From the NCBI RefSeq assembly GCF_007751035.1, contig NZ_CP036433.1, positions 9,095,001 through 9,159,000 of the forward strand: a DNA stretch of 64,000 nt, read 5' to 3'. The notes under the pieces were generated by a model. That model was not told the origin of the DNA and made no database searches. It was given only the letters and a program-made list of their open reading frames with translations. Positions 43,232-52,379 of the stretch are shown piece by piece (within the stretch, counting starts at the first letter, position 1; each line of letters starts with the position of its first letter). The position numbers and the translations under genes are program-made. The DNA is from Lignipirellula cremea. Its GTDB lineage: Bacteria; Planctomycetota; Planctomycetia; Pirellulales; Pirellulaceae.

Positions 43232-45289
43232 ATGATCGCCAATTCCCCCCAGCATGATGCGGCCGTCAGCACGGAGCATCGTCGCCTGCGGAAGATTGTC
43301 GGCGAAGTCGGCCAGCTCTGTCGACAGCCGCTGCCCGACGAGCAGTTCTATCCGCAGTATCTGCAGCGACTGGTGAAAGCGCTCACCGCCGCCGCTGGCG
43401 CCGTCTGGCTGCCCGATGGAAACGGCGACTGGCAATGCCGCTGGCGCCTGGACACAGATCCGGCCCGCCGCAAAGCAGACGCGAATCGCCTGCAGCGGCA
43501 TCTGCCCTGTGCGCGGAAGGCGGCCGCAAGCGAGGAGGCGCTAAGCTTCACCGACCGGAACCCGGCCGGAGCCAAGGAAGACGACGCCGTGTTTGTCATC
43601 GCCCTGCGGCGCGAACAGGAACCGATCGCCGTGGTCGAGGTCGTGCTGCCCGTCCCGGCGGTTCAAGCAGGACGCAAGCAGGCGCTCGCGTTCTTGAAAA
43701 TGATGGCCGGTCTCGCTTCGGCCCGCGGCCCGGCCAAACCGAACGTCCCGCGCGTCGCCGCCGCGACCGTCCCTCGCGTTACCACTGCAGCCGTCCCGCG
43801 CGCCGAACCCGGCCCCGCCAGTCTGCCGCAAGGTATTGCCCGGCCGCTGCAGCAGCTGAGCGCGTTCGCCTGCGCCGTAAGACAGTCGCTGGATCTGGAA
43901 ACGACCGGCTTCCTGGTCGCCAATGAAATGCGATCGATGCTGGGTTGCGACCGGGTCAGCATCGCCATTGCCAACCAGGACGCGTGCAGTCTGGTTGCGA
44001 TCAGCGGGCAGGACGCGATCGATCGCCGGGCCGACAACGTGCGCCAGCTGGAAGCGCTGGCCCGCATGGGACTGCAGTCGCGGGAAGCCGTCTGGTGCGA
44101 TCGCCAGTCAGCCGACCTGACGAAGAAGCTCGCGGCGCTCGGCATGCCCCGGCACCCGGCCGGCGTCGACTCGCCCTGGACCCACCTGGGCATCTTGCCG
44201 CTGCGGGAGTCGCCTGACGATCCGGCCATCGGCGTGGCGATCCTGGAACAGATCAGCACGGAGGTCTCGCTGTCCGACCTGCAGCGACGGGTCGAACTGG
44301 CGGCGCCCCATGCGGCCCAGGCCATCGCCAGGGCCCGCGACCACGACGAGATCTTCCTGCGAAAGCTCTGGCAGGCGATCGGGCGAACGAAGCGGTTATG
44401 CGCCACCCGGGGGAAGCGCCTGCTGGTATGGCTGGCGGCGATCCTGCTGGCCGCCCTGTTCGTCGGCCTGTTTCCGATCGCTTTCCATGTGCATGGGCGA
44501 GGCGTATTGGAGCCGACGCGGCAGCGCGATGTTTTCGCCGATGTCGACGGCGTGGTGACCGAGGTCTACGTCAATCATGGCGACCAGGTGCAACCCGGCG
44601 ACGCCCTGGTCAAACTCCATAACAGCAACCTGGAACTGCAGCTGGCCGATGTGCTGGGCCGTCGCCGGGCGATCCAGGAGCATCTGGCCGCCATCCACCG
44701 GCAACGGCACGAAGAACAGCTGGAGCGGGAAACGACCGACCGCCTCACCGGCCAGCTGCTGCAGCTGCAGGAACAGCTGCGCGGGCTCGACCAGCAACAC
44801 GCCCTGCTGCTGGAAAAACAGAACCGCCTGATCGTTCGCAGTCCGATCGCCGGGCAGGTCGCCACCTGGAACCTGGATCGTCGCCTGATGCTCCGGCCGG
44901 TGGCGGCGGGACAGATCCTGCTGAGCGTTGCGGACGAAGCAGGCCCCTGGCAGCTCGAAGTCTATCTGCCGGAGGCGGATGTCGGGCATCTGCAGACCGC
45001 CAGAACGGACAGCGTGCAGCCGCTGCCGGTCGACTTCCTGGCAGTGACGGAGCCGGCCAAGGAACACCGCGGCGTGCTCCAGCAGGTCGACGCCCATGCG
45101 CAACTTTACGACGACCACGGGCACGCGGTGCGCGTGCTGGTCAAGATCGATCGGACCGACCTCCCCGACACGCCGGCGGGCGCCACGGTCCGCGCCCGGA
45201 TCCAGTGCGGCGAGCGTTCGATCGGCTATGTCTGGCTGCATCGCCTGGTCGGTTTCCTTTATTCCCGCGTACTCTTTCGTCTTGGTTAA
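43232..45289 (+). CDS. GAF-domain membrane protein with HlyD-type periplasmic adaptor domain
   Basis: 685 residues from ATG 43232, chosen because CGAGGTCAGG precedes it; an in-frame ATG at 43190 is possible. Residues 30-160 look like a degenerate GAF domain, and 205-370 a second one (LDLETTGFLVANEMRSMLGCDRVS pattern split here as LDLETTGFLV and MLGCDRVSIAIAN). A membrane segment lies at 396-418 (LLVWLAAILLAALFVGLF). Then comes an HlyD-like region: lipoyl half-motifs VFADVDGVVTEVYVNHGDQV and LIVRSPIAGQVATW flank a coiled coil (about 470-530). A sensor inside the cell is thus joined to an adaptor in the periplasm. First gene of a set of three on the same strand. Confidence 0.8.
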   Translation: MIANSPQHDAAVSTEHRRLRKIVGEVGQLCRQPLPDEQFYPQYLQRLVKALTAAAGAVWLPDGNGDWQCRWRLDTDPARRKADANRLQRHLPCARKAAASEEALSFTDRNPAGAKEDDAVFVIALRREQEPIAVVEVVLPVPAVQAGRKQALAFLKMMAGLASARGPAKPNVPRVAAATVPRVTTAAVPRAEPGPASLPQGIARPLQQLSAFACAVRQSLDLETTGFLVANEMRSMLGCDRVSIAIANQDACSLVAISGQDAIDRRADNVRQLEALARMGLQSREAVWCDRQSADLTKKLAALGMPRHPAGVDSPWTHLGILPLRESPDDPAIGVAILEQISTEVSLSDLQRRVELAAPHAAQAIARARDHDEIFLRKLWQAIGRTKRLCATRGKRLLVWLAAILLAALFVGLFPIAFHVHGRGVLEPTRQRDVFADVDGVVTEVYVNHGDQVQPGDALVKLHNSNLELQLADVLGRRRAIQEHLAAIHRQRHEEQLERETTDRLTGQLLQLQEQLRGLDQQHALLLEKQNRLIVRSPIAGQVATWNLDRRLMLRPVAAGQILLSVADEAGPWQLEVYLPEADVGHLQTARTDSVQPLPVDFLAVTEPAKEHRGVLQQVDAHAQLYDDHGHAVRVLVKIDRTDLPDTPAGATVRARIQCGERSIGYVWLHRLVGFLYSRVLFRLG

Positions 45290-45298
45290 GGAAGAATC

Positions 45299-46246
45299 AT
45301 GAAGCTTTATCCACCTCGTCTTTTCGGATCGCTCAGCCTGCTCCTCGCCGGCGCCCTGCCGGTCTGGGGAGAGGAAATCCAACTGTCGGACTGCATTGTC
45401 TCGCTCAAGGAACAGGTGCTGGTCCCCGCCCGCCAGGCAGGCGTGCTGACTTCACTCACCGTGCGCGAAGGCAGCCGCACGGTGGCCGGCGAAAGCATCG
45501 CGCAGGTCGACGACGCCGAACAAACGCTGGAGCAGGATCTGGCCCTGGTCCAGCAGTCCGAGTACGCCGAGAAAGCGGCCAGCGATATCGACATCCGCTA
45601 CGCCAAGGCGGCCGAGGAAGTCGCCCTGGCCGAGCTGCAGGCGGCCCTCGATGTCAACCAGCGGGTCGGCGGCACGCTGCCGCAGTCGGAAGTCCGTCGC
45701 TTCGAACTGGCGGCCCGCAAAGCGAAGCTGCTGGTCGAACGGTCCGAGAGCGAGAAACGCCTGGCCGGCCTGGCGCTGCGGGGACAGAACGTCACGGTCA
45801 ATCTGGCCCGGAAGAATGTGTCCCGCTGCCAGGTCGTCAGCTCGATCAGCGGCGAAGTCATTGCCCTGAAAAAGCAGGAAGGCGAATGGGTCAATCTGGG
45901 CGATCCCATCGCGCATGTGGTGCGGCTGGACACGCTGCGCGTCGAAGGCTTTGTAACGGCCGCCAGCCACGATCCGATCGAGATTGTGAACCAGCCCGTC
46001 GTCGCCACCGTGAAACTAGCGCACGGTCGCCAGGCCCAGTTTGCGGGACGCATTGTCTTTGTCCGGCCGGTCGTACAAGGCGGCGGGCAGTTCCTGGTCT
46101 GCGCCGAAGTCGCCAACCGCACCCAGGACGGCCACTGGCTGCTGCGTCCCGGCATGCTCACCGACATGACGATCGGAGCCGAAGCCGAGGGAAAAACGTT
46201 CCGTCCCCGGAACGACGCCAGGCCGGTCGACCTCAGCGTGCGCTGA
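45299..46246 (+). CDS. Periplasmic HlyD-family adaptor protein
   Basis: 315 residues with a signal peptide (SLSLLLAGALPVWG, cleavage near residue 24) and no other membrane segment. The lipoyl half-motif ARQAGVLTSLTVREGSRTV is followed by a hairpin coiled coil (about 75-165, LQAALDVNQRVGG to LLVERSESEKRLA), the second half-motif (VVSSISGEVIALKKQEGEW) and a beta-barrel domain (VEGFVTAASHDPIEIV). AAGGAAG lies 4 bases before the ATG, and the preceding gene ends 9 bases upstream, so the two are one operon. Membrane fusion proteins bridge an inner membrane pump to an outer membrane channel; here the partner would have to be one of the two neighbouring membrane proteins. Confidence 0.88.
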   Translation: MKLYPPRLFGSLSLLLAGALPVWGEEIQLSDCIVSLKEQVLVPARQAGVLTSLTVREGSRTVAGESIAQVDDAEQTLEQDLALVQQSEYAEKAASDIDIRYAKAAEEVALAELQAALDVNQRVGGTLPQSEVRRFELAARKAKLLVERSESEKRLAGLALRGQNVTVNLARKNVSRCQVVSSISGEVIALKKQEGEWVNLGDPIAHVVRLDTLRVEGFVTAASHDPIEIVNQPVVATVKLAHGRQAQFAGRIVFVRPVVQGGGQFLVCAEVANRTQDGHWLLRPGMLTDMTIGAEAEGKTFRPRNDARPVDLSVR

Positions 46247-46305
46247 GGGGGTTGGTGCTGCGTCGCCCGTTTCTCCCGTTCTGAACCGCCTTTGCGAGTT
46301 TCGCC

Positions 46306-48513
46306 ATGTCCTCCTGTGGGTTATCGTCCGACCGGATTGCCGTCCGCCGCCGAGCCGATCTGCTCATCAGTATCCAGCAGCAGCATGGGCAAACGGTCTA
46401 TGTGTTGAAAGACCCGCTGTCGCTCCGCTATTACTGGTTCAGCGACTACGAGCACGCCATTTTCCAGATGCTCGACGGCCGCGTCACGGTAAGCCGGATC
46501 GTCGACCGGCTGGTGGAAGATTTCCCGCAGTTCCTTATCAGCCACGATGACGTGCGGGCGTTTATCGCTTCGCTCTATCGCCAGTCGCTCGTCATTGGCG
46601 GCCAGTCCGGGCAAGGGCTGCGGCTGAAACAGCGACGCGATCAGCTGCGGCGTCAGAGCCTCAAAGCGCTGCTTCGTAACGTGCTGGCGATCCGCTGTCC
46701 GGGATTCGATCCGACGCGTTTGCTGAATTGCCTGTATCCGTGGACCGGCTGGTTTTTCTCGCGGCGTACGATTCCCGGCGTGGCGGTGTTCGCGATGATT
46801 GCCCTGTGCGTGCTGGCCGCGAATGCTGTGCGGCTGCCGGGGGATCTGGTCGCCATGCATCAGTATTTTGGAGCCGGCAACTGGCTGCTGCTGGCGCTGA
46901 CGCTGGCAGGAACCAAGATCACGCACGAACTGGGACACGCGATGGCCTGCCGGCGATGCGGGGGCGAGTGTCACGAAATTGGCGTGATGCTGCTCGTCCT
47001 GACGCCTTGCCTGTACTGCGATGTTTCCGATTCCTGGCTGCTGCCCAACCGCTGGCATCGGGCCGCGATTGCCGCGGCCGGCATGTACGTGGAGGTCGCC
47101 CTGGCCTCGATCGCGGTGCTGGTCTGGGCGAACACGGAGCCTGGCAATCTGCACTTTCTGGCGCTGCAGGTGATGCTCATCAGCGGCGTGAGTACGCTGC
47201 TGTTCAACATTAACCCGCTGGCCCGTTACGACGGTTACTACATTCTGGCCGACATCGTCGACATTCCCAACCTGCGGGAGGAAGCACGCAATGCGCGGAC
47301 GGCGTTTCTCTGGCGGTTCCTGGCCGGCGTGCAGCTGCCGGGCGCCCCGCGGCGGCTGTCGTGGAAACTGATTGCTTTTGACTTTGGCGTAACGCTCTAT
47401 CGCTGGGTGCTGCTCTGCTCGATCTTGTGGTTTCTTTATCAGATCCTGTCCGCCCAGGGCCTGCAGGTGGTGTGGCAGTATATGGCGTTCACGGTGATTT
47501 CGGCCGCAGCGGTGGAGCCGGCCTGGCGCCTGGCAAAAGCCCTGCTGGGCAAGGAAAAAAGGGAACAAATGAAACGACGCAATGTCATCACGGCGGCTTC
47601 TGTCCTGGCGTTTGGAGCGCTGCTGATCCTGCTGCTGCCCCTGCCTTGCTATGTGCAGAGCCCTTTGGAACTGCGGGCGGCCGATGCGGCGGCCGTCTAT
47701 GCGCCGCACTCGGCGCAACTGCGGGAGCTGCGGGTGCAGCCGGGCCAGCAGGTCGCCAAAGGGGAGCTGCTGGCGAAGCTGCAAAGCGTGGATCTGGAGC
47801 TGGCCGTCGCACGGCTGGAGTCCGACGTCCGCTCGCAGGAACTGCTGCTCCGCAGCCTGAACTATGAACGGTACGAGAACCCCCAGGCGGCGGCCGCCGC
47901 GCCGCAGGCCGAAGAGCTGCTCCGCGCGACGAAGAACCAGTACGAACAACGACGCCGCGACCTGGACCGCTTCCAGTTGACGGCTCCGCACGCGGGCGTG
48001 GTGCTGGCTCCGGGACGACGCCAGACGGCTGCAGACCAGACGACGCTCGCCTCCTGGAGCGGCTCGCCGCTGGACCCACGGAATCGTCACATGGTGCTCG
48101 CCCAGGGCGACGTGCTCTGCGAAATCGGCGATCCACACCAGCTGGAGGCCGTCCTCATCGTCGACCAGGTCGACGTCGAGCAACTGCGACTGGGCCAGCC
48201 CGTGCGGGCCGTGCTCGATGCCCAGCCCTCCTGCTGGCTGCGGGGCGAAGTGGTGGAAATCGCCCGGCAAAAACTGGACGCGACGCCGCAAAGCCTCACG
48301 ATCCAGGCCGGCGGCGGCGTCGCCAGCCGCGTCGACGACCAGGGGATCGAACGCCCGATCAGCGCCTGTTACATGGTGCGGGTGCAGATGGAAAAACAGG
48401 CCGGCCTGCCGCTGCCCGGTATGCGCGGTTCGGCCCGGATCTGCACCGGCTGGCGAACGATCGGCAGCCGGGCCTGGGAAACGCTTGCACGCACCTTTCA
48501 CTTTCGGCTGTAA
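46306..48513 (+). CDS. PqqD-like / M50 site-2 protease / HlyD fusion membrane protein
   Basis: 735 residues. Residues 30-100 (LKDPLSLRYYWFSDYEHAIF; LDGRVTVSRIVDRLVEDFP) fit a PqqD-like, RiPP-recognition-type winged domain. Residues 155-405 form a polytopic metalloprotease: HELGH at 207-211 in a membrane helix, and NPLARYDG at 303-310 (D309) as the second zinc-site motif of M50 proteases. A further helix at 428-446 leads to an HlyD adaptor domain (lipoyl motif APHSAQLRELRVQPGQQV, about 465-490; coiled coil 490-560; barrel to the C-terminus). Zinc ligands are all present, so the protease may be active, or may serve as a membrane scaffold. It follows the adaptor gene by 59 bases on the same strand. 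Function unproven. Confidence 0.85.
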   Translation: MSSCGLSSDRIAVRRRADLLISIQQQHGQTVYVLKDPLSLRYYWFSDYEHAIFQMLDGRVTVSRIVDRLVEDFPQFLISHDDVRAFIASLYRQSLVIGGQSGQGLRLKQRRDQLRRQSLKALLRNVLAIRCPGFDPTRLLNCLYPWTGWFFSRRTIPGVAVFAMIALCVLAANAVRLPGDLVAMHQYFGAGNWLLLALTLAGTKITHELGHAMACRRCGGECHEIGVMLLVLTPCLYCDVSDSWLLPNRWHRAAIAAAGMYVEVALASIAVLVWANTEPGNLHFLALQVMLISGVSTLLFNINPLARYDGYYILADIVDIPNLREEARNARTAFLWRFLAGVQLPGAPRRLSWKLIAFDFGVTLYRWVLLCSILWFLYQILSAQGLQVVWQYMAFTVISAAAVEPAWRLAKALLGKEKREQMKRRNVITAASVLAFGALLILLLPLPCYVQSPLELRAADAAAVYAPHSAQLRELRVQPGQQVAKGELLAKLQSVDLELAVARLESDVRSQELLLRSLNYERYENPQAAAAAPQAEELLRATKNQYEQRRRDLDRFQLTAPHAGVVLAPGRRQTAADQTTLASWSGSPLDPRNRHMVLAQGDVLCEIGDPHQLEAVLIVDQVDVEQLRLGQPVRAVLDAQPSCWLRGEVVEIARQKLDATPQSLTIQAGGGVASRVDDQGIERPISACYMVRVQMEKQAGLPLPGMRGSARICTGWRTIGSRAWETLARTFHFRL

Positions 48514-48554
48514 ACACGGCCGACCGGAAAGCGGTGCGCGTGTCGGCAAACGTG

Positions 48555-50183
48555 CTACTTGCCGCCAACCGGCCCGGACATGGGCGGCGTTTCAAAGAAC
48601 TGGCCGTCCTGCATCAGCCGCGGATCGCCCGATCGCTGCAGCTCGTCCAGCAACTGCTGGCGAAGTTTGGCGGCGACGGACTGATAGGCGGCGTCTTCGG
48701 CCACGTTGTGCATCTGGTGCGGATCTTTCTTCAGGTCAAACAGCTCCTCACGCGGCCGGCGGCCATAGGCGTGGTCGAAGAAGGTCTTTCCTTGCGAGTC
48801 GTTCCGATGCTCCACCAGCCAGGCCTTGGTCGGGCCGGCGTCTTCGTCGGGCAATGTGACGAACGTGTTCTCCGTCACCTGCTGCGAAGTGGGCGGACGA
48901 TCGCTGTCCAGCAGGAAGGGATCGCCCAGCGGGTAGCGGTCCGGCCGGAAGTTGATGATGAACAGGTAATCGTCCGTGCGGATGGCCCGCTGGGGATAGG
49001 GCAGCTGGCCCGCCCTGGCCTTCGCCACATGACGTTCGCGACCGGTCAGCACCCAGGTTCGCTCCGGATCCACCAGACCGGCTTCCGTTGATTTGAGCAC
49101 GGGCCACAGGTTCCGGGCCGTCATCACGGAAGGCGCCGTGCCGCCGGCTGCTTCCACGAACGTCGGCGCCAGATCGGGCAGACTGACGAAGTCGTCGACC
49201 ACCCGCCCGCCTTGGACCCCTGGCCCGGAGATCGCAAGCGCCACGCGCACACCGAAGTCGTACAGGTTGCACTTCCCATGCGGAAAGCCAGCCGGGCCAT
49301 GATCGCCGCTGACGGCTATCAGCGTGTTCTCGTACTCGCCCGACCGGCGCAGCTCTTCCACCAGCACGCCGATCGCGGCGTCAAACGCCTGGGCTTCGCC
49401 CAGATAGTCCGACAGGTCCTGCCGCACCACCGGCACATCGGGCAAAAACGGCGGCAGCTTGCCCTTAAGGGAATCCGGATCGATCCCCCACAGCGCCAGC
49501 CCGGAGCCTCTGACCCATTTGCGATGGACGTTGGTCGGGCCAAAAAAGTAACAGAACGGCTGGTCGGCGGGACGATCGGCCAGGAAGGCCTGGAAGTTTT
49601 CTCGGACTTCGCCCAGCAGTTCGGCCTTCGCGTCCGGCAGCGATTCGCCCTGGGCGACCAGTCGGGTCGCCTGCTGGGAGAACTGATTGATGCGGCCGCC
49701 GGCCCGCTGGTAGGCGTGCTGCTGCTGGCCATACGGCGCATCGGACGGCGTGCCGGGACTCCAGACTTTCCAGCTTTTGCCCAGGTGATAACCGCGGTCC
49801 TTCACCAGCATCGGCCAGCTGGGAATCGCGGGATCCCACACGGCTCCCTGCAGAATGGCGCCGCGTCCAGTTCGCCAGAAGTACTGCCCCGAGAGCAGCG
49901 AACTGCGGCACGGCGTGCAGGACGGCGCATTGACGAACGCGTTGCGGAACAGCACCCCCTGCTTCGCCAGCTGGTCAAAGTTAGGCGTCTGCACGGCGTC
50001 GCTGATGCCGCCGGGACCGTCCAGCGCGGCGTAAGCGCTCGCCTGGCGTCCCCAGTCATCGGCAAACAGGAACAGGATATTCGGGCGTTTGCCCTCCGCC
50101 AAAGCAGACGACGACAGGCCGACCGCCGCCAGCAAACCAACCGACGCCGCCAGTAACCAACGCAAAGAGTAGTGAGCAATCAA
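48555..50183 (-). CDS. Secreted sulfatase (formylglycine type)
   Basis: 542 residues if translation starts at TTG 50183, which puts a signal peptide (LLAASVGLLAAVGLSSSALA) right at the N-terminus; a longer frame to 50309 with an ATG has no signal-like start. Metal aspartates are in ILFLFADDWGRQASAY (D42 and D43), the modification motif is CTPCR (C89, in SCTPCRSSLLSG), and GDHGPAGFPHGK and LVDPERTWVLTGRERH add later active-site residues. The fourth position of the motif is Cys instead of the usual Ser, Ala or Gly, still within the C-x-P-x-R rule. It differs in length and sequence from the sulfatase at 18826 and probably takes another substrate. Confidence 0.9.
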   Translation of the reverse strand: MIAHYSLRWLLAASVGLLAAVGLSSSALAEGKRPNILFLFADDWGRQASAYAALDGPGGISDAVQTPNFDQLAKQGVLFRNAFVNAPSCTPCRSSLLSGQYFWRTGRGAILQGAVWDPAIPSWPMLVKDRGYHLGKSWKVWSPGTPSDAPYGQQQHAYQRAGGRINQFSQQATRLVAQGESLPDAKAELLGEVRENFQAFLADRPADQPFCYFFGPTNVHRKWVRGSGLALWGIDPDSLKGKLPPFLPDVPVVRQDLSDYLGEAQAFDAAIGVLVEELRRSGEYENTLIAVSGDHGPAGFPHGKCNLYDFGVRVALAISGPGVQGGRVVDDFVSLPDLAPTFVEAAGGTAPSVMTARNLWPVLKSTEAGLVDPERTWVLTGRERHVAKARAGQLPYPQRAIRTDDYLFIINFRPDRYPLGDPFLLDSDRPPTSQQVTENTFVTLPDEDAGPTKAWLVEHRNDSQGKTFFDHAYGRRPREELFDLKKDPHQMHNVAEDAAYQSVAAKLRQQLLDELQRSGDPRLMQDGQFFETPPMSGPVGGK

Positions 50184-50358
50184 GGGTTCAATTCCCAGGG
50201 AAGAGAAAGTCAGGCAGGAAACGCAGCCGGTTACCGCATCGCACGACGAACCGACCGGAGCCGCCATTGCATGACATGCATGATAAGCGCCCGGCCCGGC
50301 GCCGTCCACGAATCCCAGCGTCGGCAGGCAATCATGAGATGGCCTCCTTTGGCCGCCT

Positions 50359-50436
50359 GTAGCCGAACTCGCCAGAGTCTGGTCGCGGTTACTATCGCCC
50401 CACAGAATCGCTCCAAAGTCTGGCGACTTCGGCTAC
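50359..50436. repeat. REP-like inverted repeat at the 3' end of the debranching enzyme gene
   Basis: Two 24-base arms, 50359-50382 and 50413-50436, match in reverse complement at about 22 of 24 positions around a 30-base loop. The right arm contains the stop codon of the 50433 gene. The arms share CGCCAGAGTCTGG, and a similar word occurs at about 18490. It can act as a transcript end or stability hairpin. Confidence 0.75.
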
Positions 50437-52379
50437 CTGCGGGTTAGCAGTCGGCGTTTGATGCGCAAGTATTCCCCGTATGACCATGCCTGGAACGGGC
50501 AGCCGCGCGGGGTGTGCGGCGCGTCGCCGTCGCAGATTTCGGAAAGGTGTCCGAGGCCCGCCTGCGCCAGATGCTGCTGCAGTTGTTCGAGAAATCTCAC
50601 GGCCGCCTCTGCTTTTGCCGCCGGCGAGTTCCGCCTGACGCGCAGCCAGGCTTCCACGAACGGGCCGATCAGCCAGGGCCAGACCGTTCCCTGGTGATAA
50701 GCGCCGTCGCGCTGCCGCACGTCGCCCTGGTAATGCGGCTGGTAGGCGGGATGATCGGGGCTAAGCGAGCGCAGGCCGACCGGCGTGAGTAGTTTCTCCT
50801 CGACCGCAGCGACGAGCGACGTCGCCTGCGCGTCGTCGAGCAGCACCAGCGGCAATCCGCCGACGGCGAAAATCTGGTTGGGACGCATCGCGTCGTCCAC
50901 CCTGCCCGCTTCGTGCTGGTCGTCGACCACGTCGAACAGGCAGCCGCGGTCCGCGTTCCAGAACTTGTCGACGAACGACGCCTTCCCCTGCTGGAACCGA
51001 TCCGTCCAGCGATCCGAGAACTGGCCGGCGATATGCAGCGCGCTGAGCCACAGCGCCTGGATCTCCACTGGCTTGCCGATCCGCGGCGTCACGACCCAGT
51101 CGCCGACCTTGGCGTCCATCCAGGTCAATTGCACGCCCGGCTCGCCGGCCGCCACCAGGCCGTCATCGTCCAGGCGAATGCCATACCGCGTGCCGGCCGC
51201 GTAGCCCTGCAGGATCGACTCCACCGCCTGCTGCAGCCGCTGGATCTCGGCCGCGGGAAGCGTCTGCCGGGCCTGGCGGGACGCTTCCAGATACTCGCCC
51301 ACCGCAATGACGTACCAGAGTGAAGCATCGACCGAGTTGAACTCCGGCGTGGTCCCCTGATCGGGAAACCGGTTGGGAAGCATCCCTTCCGAAACCGCGT
51401 CGGCCCAGCCGGTCAGAATGGCTCGGGCGTGGGGCAGCCCGGCCGGATCGGTCAGGCAAAGTCCCCGCATGGCGATGAACGTATCGCGGCCCCAGTCGCC
51501 AAACCACGGATAGCCGGCGATCACCGTTTTCCCTTCGCCTCGATTCACGAGATACGAACCAGCAACGCAGCTCTCGGCCCCGGTCGCCTCGCGACGAAGT
51601 CGTTCTTTCGCCGCCACCAACGCAAACGTTTCCAGGGCGCTGGACGTTCCCGATCCGCAAAGTTCCGAGAACGGACGGTCGACCGAGAGCAGCAGGCAGG
51701 CATCGTGCGACGATAGATCCGCGTGGAACTCGCCCGGCGAAGCCAGGTCTTCCAGGGCGTCGAGTCCGCGTTCCTGTTCGGCCGTATAGAGAAACCCGTA
51801 GTACCACTGGAAAGATTCTTCAAACGCCGCGTTCGTCTGGACGTGAATTTCGGGCAGGTCGCCGTACGGCTGCCAGACCAGCGACACATCCTGGCGCCGG
51901 GTCGCTTGCTGGAAGACGTCGTTGGCGTGGTGCGTCCCGTGGAAATCGCGGCCGGACAGAAAGGGCCGCACATGCAGCGACACGCCGTCCCGTTTCCCCT
52001 CCACGCTCCAGCGCATCGCCGTCCCCGGAACGCCCGGCGCTACGAGCAGTTCCAGGACGACCGTGACTTCCTCGGTCAGCGCGTACCGCCAGACCGGCCA
52101 GGGCTCGGCGGTGAAGGACGACAGGAACCGCTGGCCGCGGGGAGACTCGACTTCGCCCTGGTAAACCTGCGTCGAAAGCGGATACGTTCCGCCGGGAGTC
52201 TGCGCCCAGACGTCCATTCCATTGACCAGCACCAGGCGATCAGCGGGCGGATTCCGTGCCGCCAGCAACAGGGCATGGTATCGTCGCGTACGCTGGCCGC
52301 GCACGGTTCCCGACGCAAAACCGCCAAGTCCGTCGGTCTCGATCCACTCGGCCAGGGTCTCTGATTCGTGCAGCGTCAT
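50433..52379 (-). CDS. Glycogen debranching enzyme (amylo-alpha-1,6-glucosidase family)
   Basis: 648 residues from ATG 52379 (MTLHESETLAEW). The N-terminal domain begins EWIETDGLGGFASGTVRGQRTRRYHALLLAA, written here as ETDGLGGFASGTV and RTRRYHALLLAA, the classical start of bacterial GDE proteins. The C-terminal (alpha/alpha)6 barrel holds the catalytic stretch GYPWFGDWGRDTFIAMRGL, then TPEFNSVDASLWYV and QLTWMDAKVGDWVVTPR, and GTVWPWLIGPFVEAWLR. The enzyme releases branch-point glucose from glycogen-type glucan in the cytoplasm; no signal peptide is present. A longer frame to 52502 is less likely. It is not adjacent to other glycogen genes. Confidence 0.93.
   Translation of the reverse strand: MTLHESETLAEWIETDGLGGFASGTVRGQRTRRYHALLLAARNPPADRLVLVNGMDVWAQTPGGTYPLSTQVYQGEVESPRGQRFLSSFTAEPWPVWRYALTEEVTVVLELLVAPGVPGTAMRWSVEGKRDGVSLHVRPFLSGRDFHGTHHANDVFQQATRRQDVSLVWQPYGDLPEIHVQTNAAFEESFQWYYGFLYTAEQERGLDALEDLASPGEFHADLSSHDACLLLSVDRPFSELCGSGTSSALETFALVAAKERLRREATGAESCVAGSYLVNRGEGKTVIAGYPWFGDWGRDTFIAMRGLCLTDPAGLPHARAILTGWADAVSEGMLPNRFPDQGTTPEFNSVDASLWYVIAVGEYLEASRQARQTLPAAEIQRLQQAVESILQGYAAGTRYGIRLDDDGLVAAGEPGVQLTWMDAKVGDWVVTPRIGKPVEIQALWLSALHIAGQFSDRWTDRFQQGKASFVDKFWNADRGCLFDVVDDQHEAGRVDDAMRPNQIFAVGGLPLVLLDDAQATSLVAAVEEKLLTPVGLRSLSPDHPAYQPHYQGDVRQRDGAYHQGTVWPWLIGPFVEAWLRVRRNSPAAKAEAAVRFLEQLQQHLAQAGLGHLSEICDGDAPHTPRGCPFQAWSYGEYLRIKRRLLTRR

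Noticed and set aside
46321-48549. Minus-strand open frame of 742 codons
   Set aside because: Shadow of the M50-HlyD gene; Gln/Arg/His-rich.
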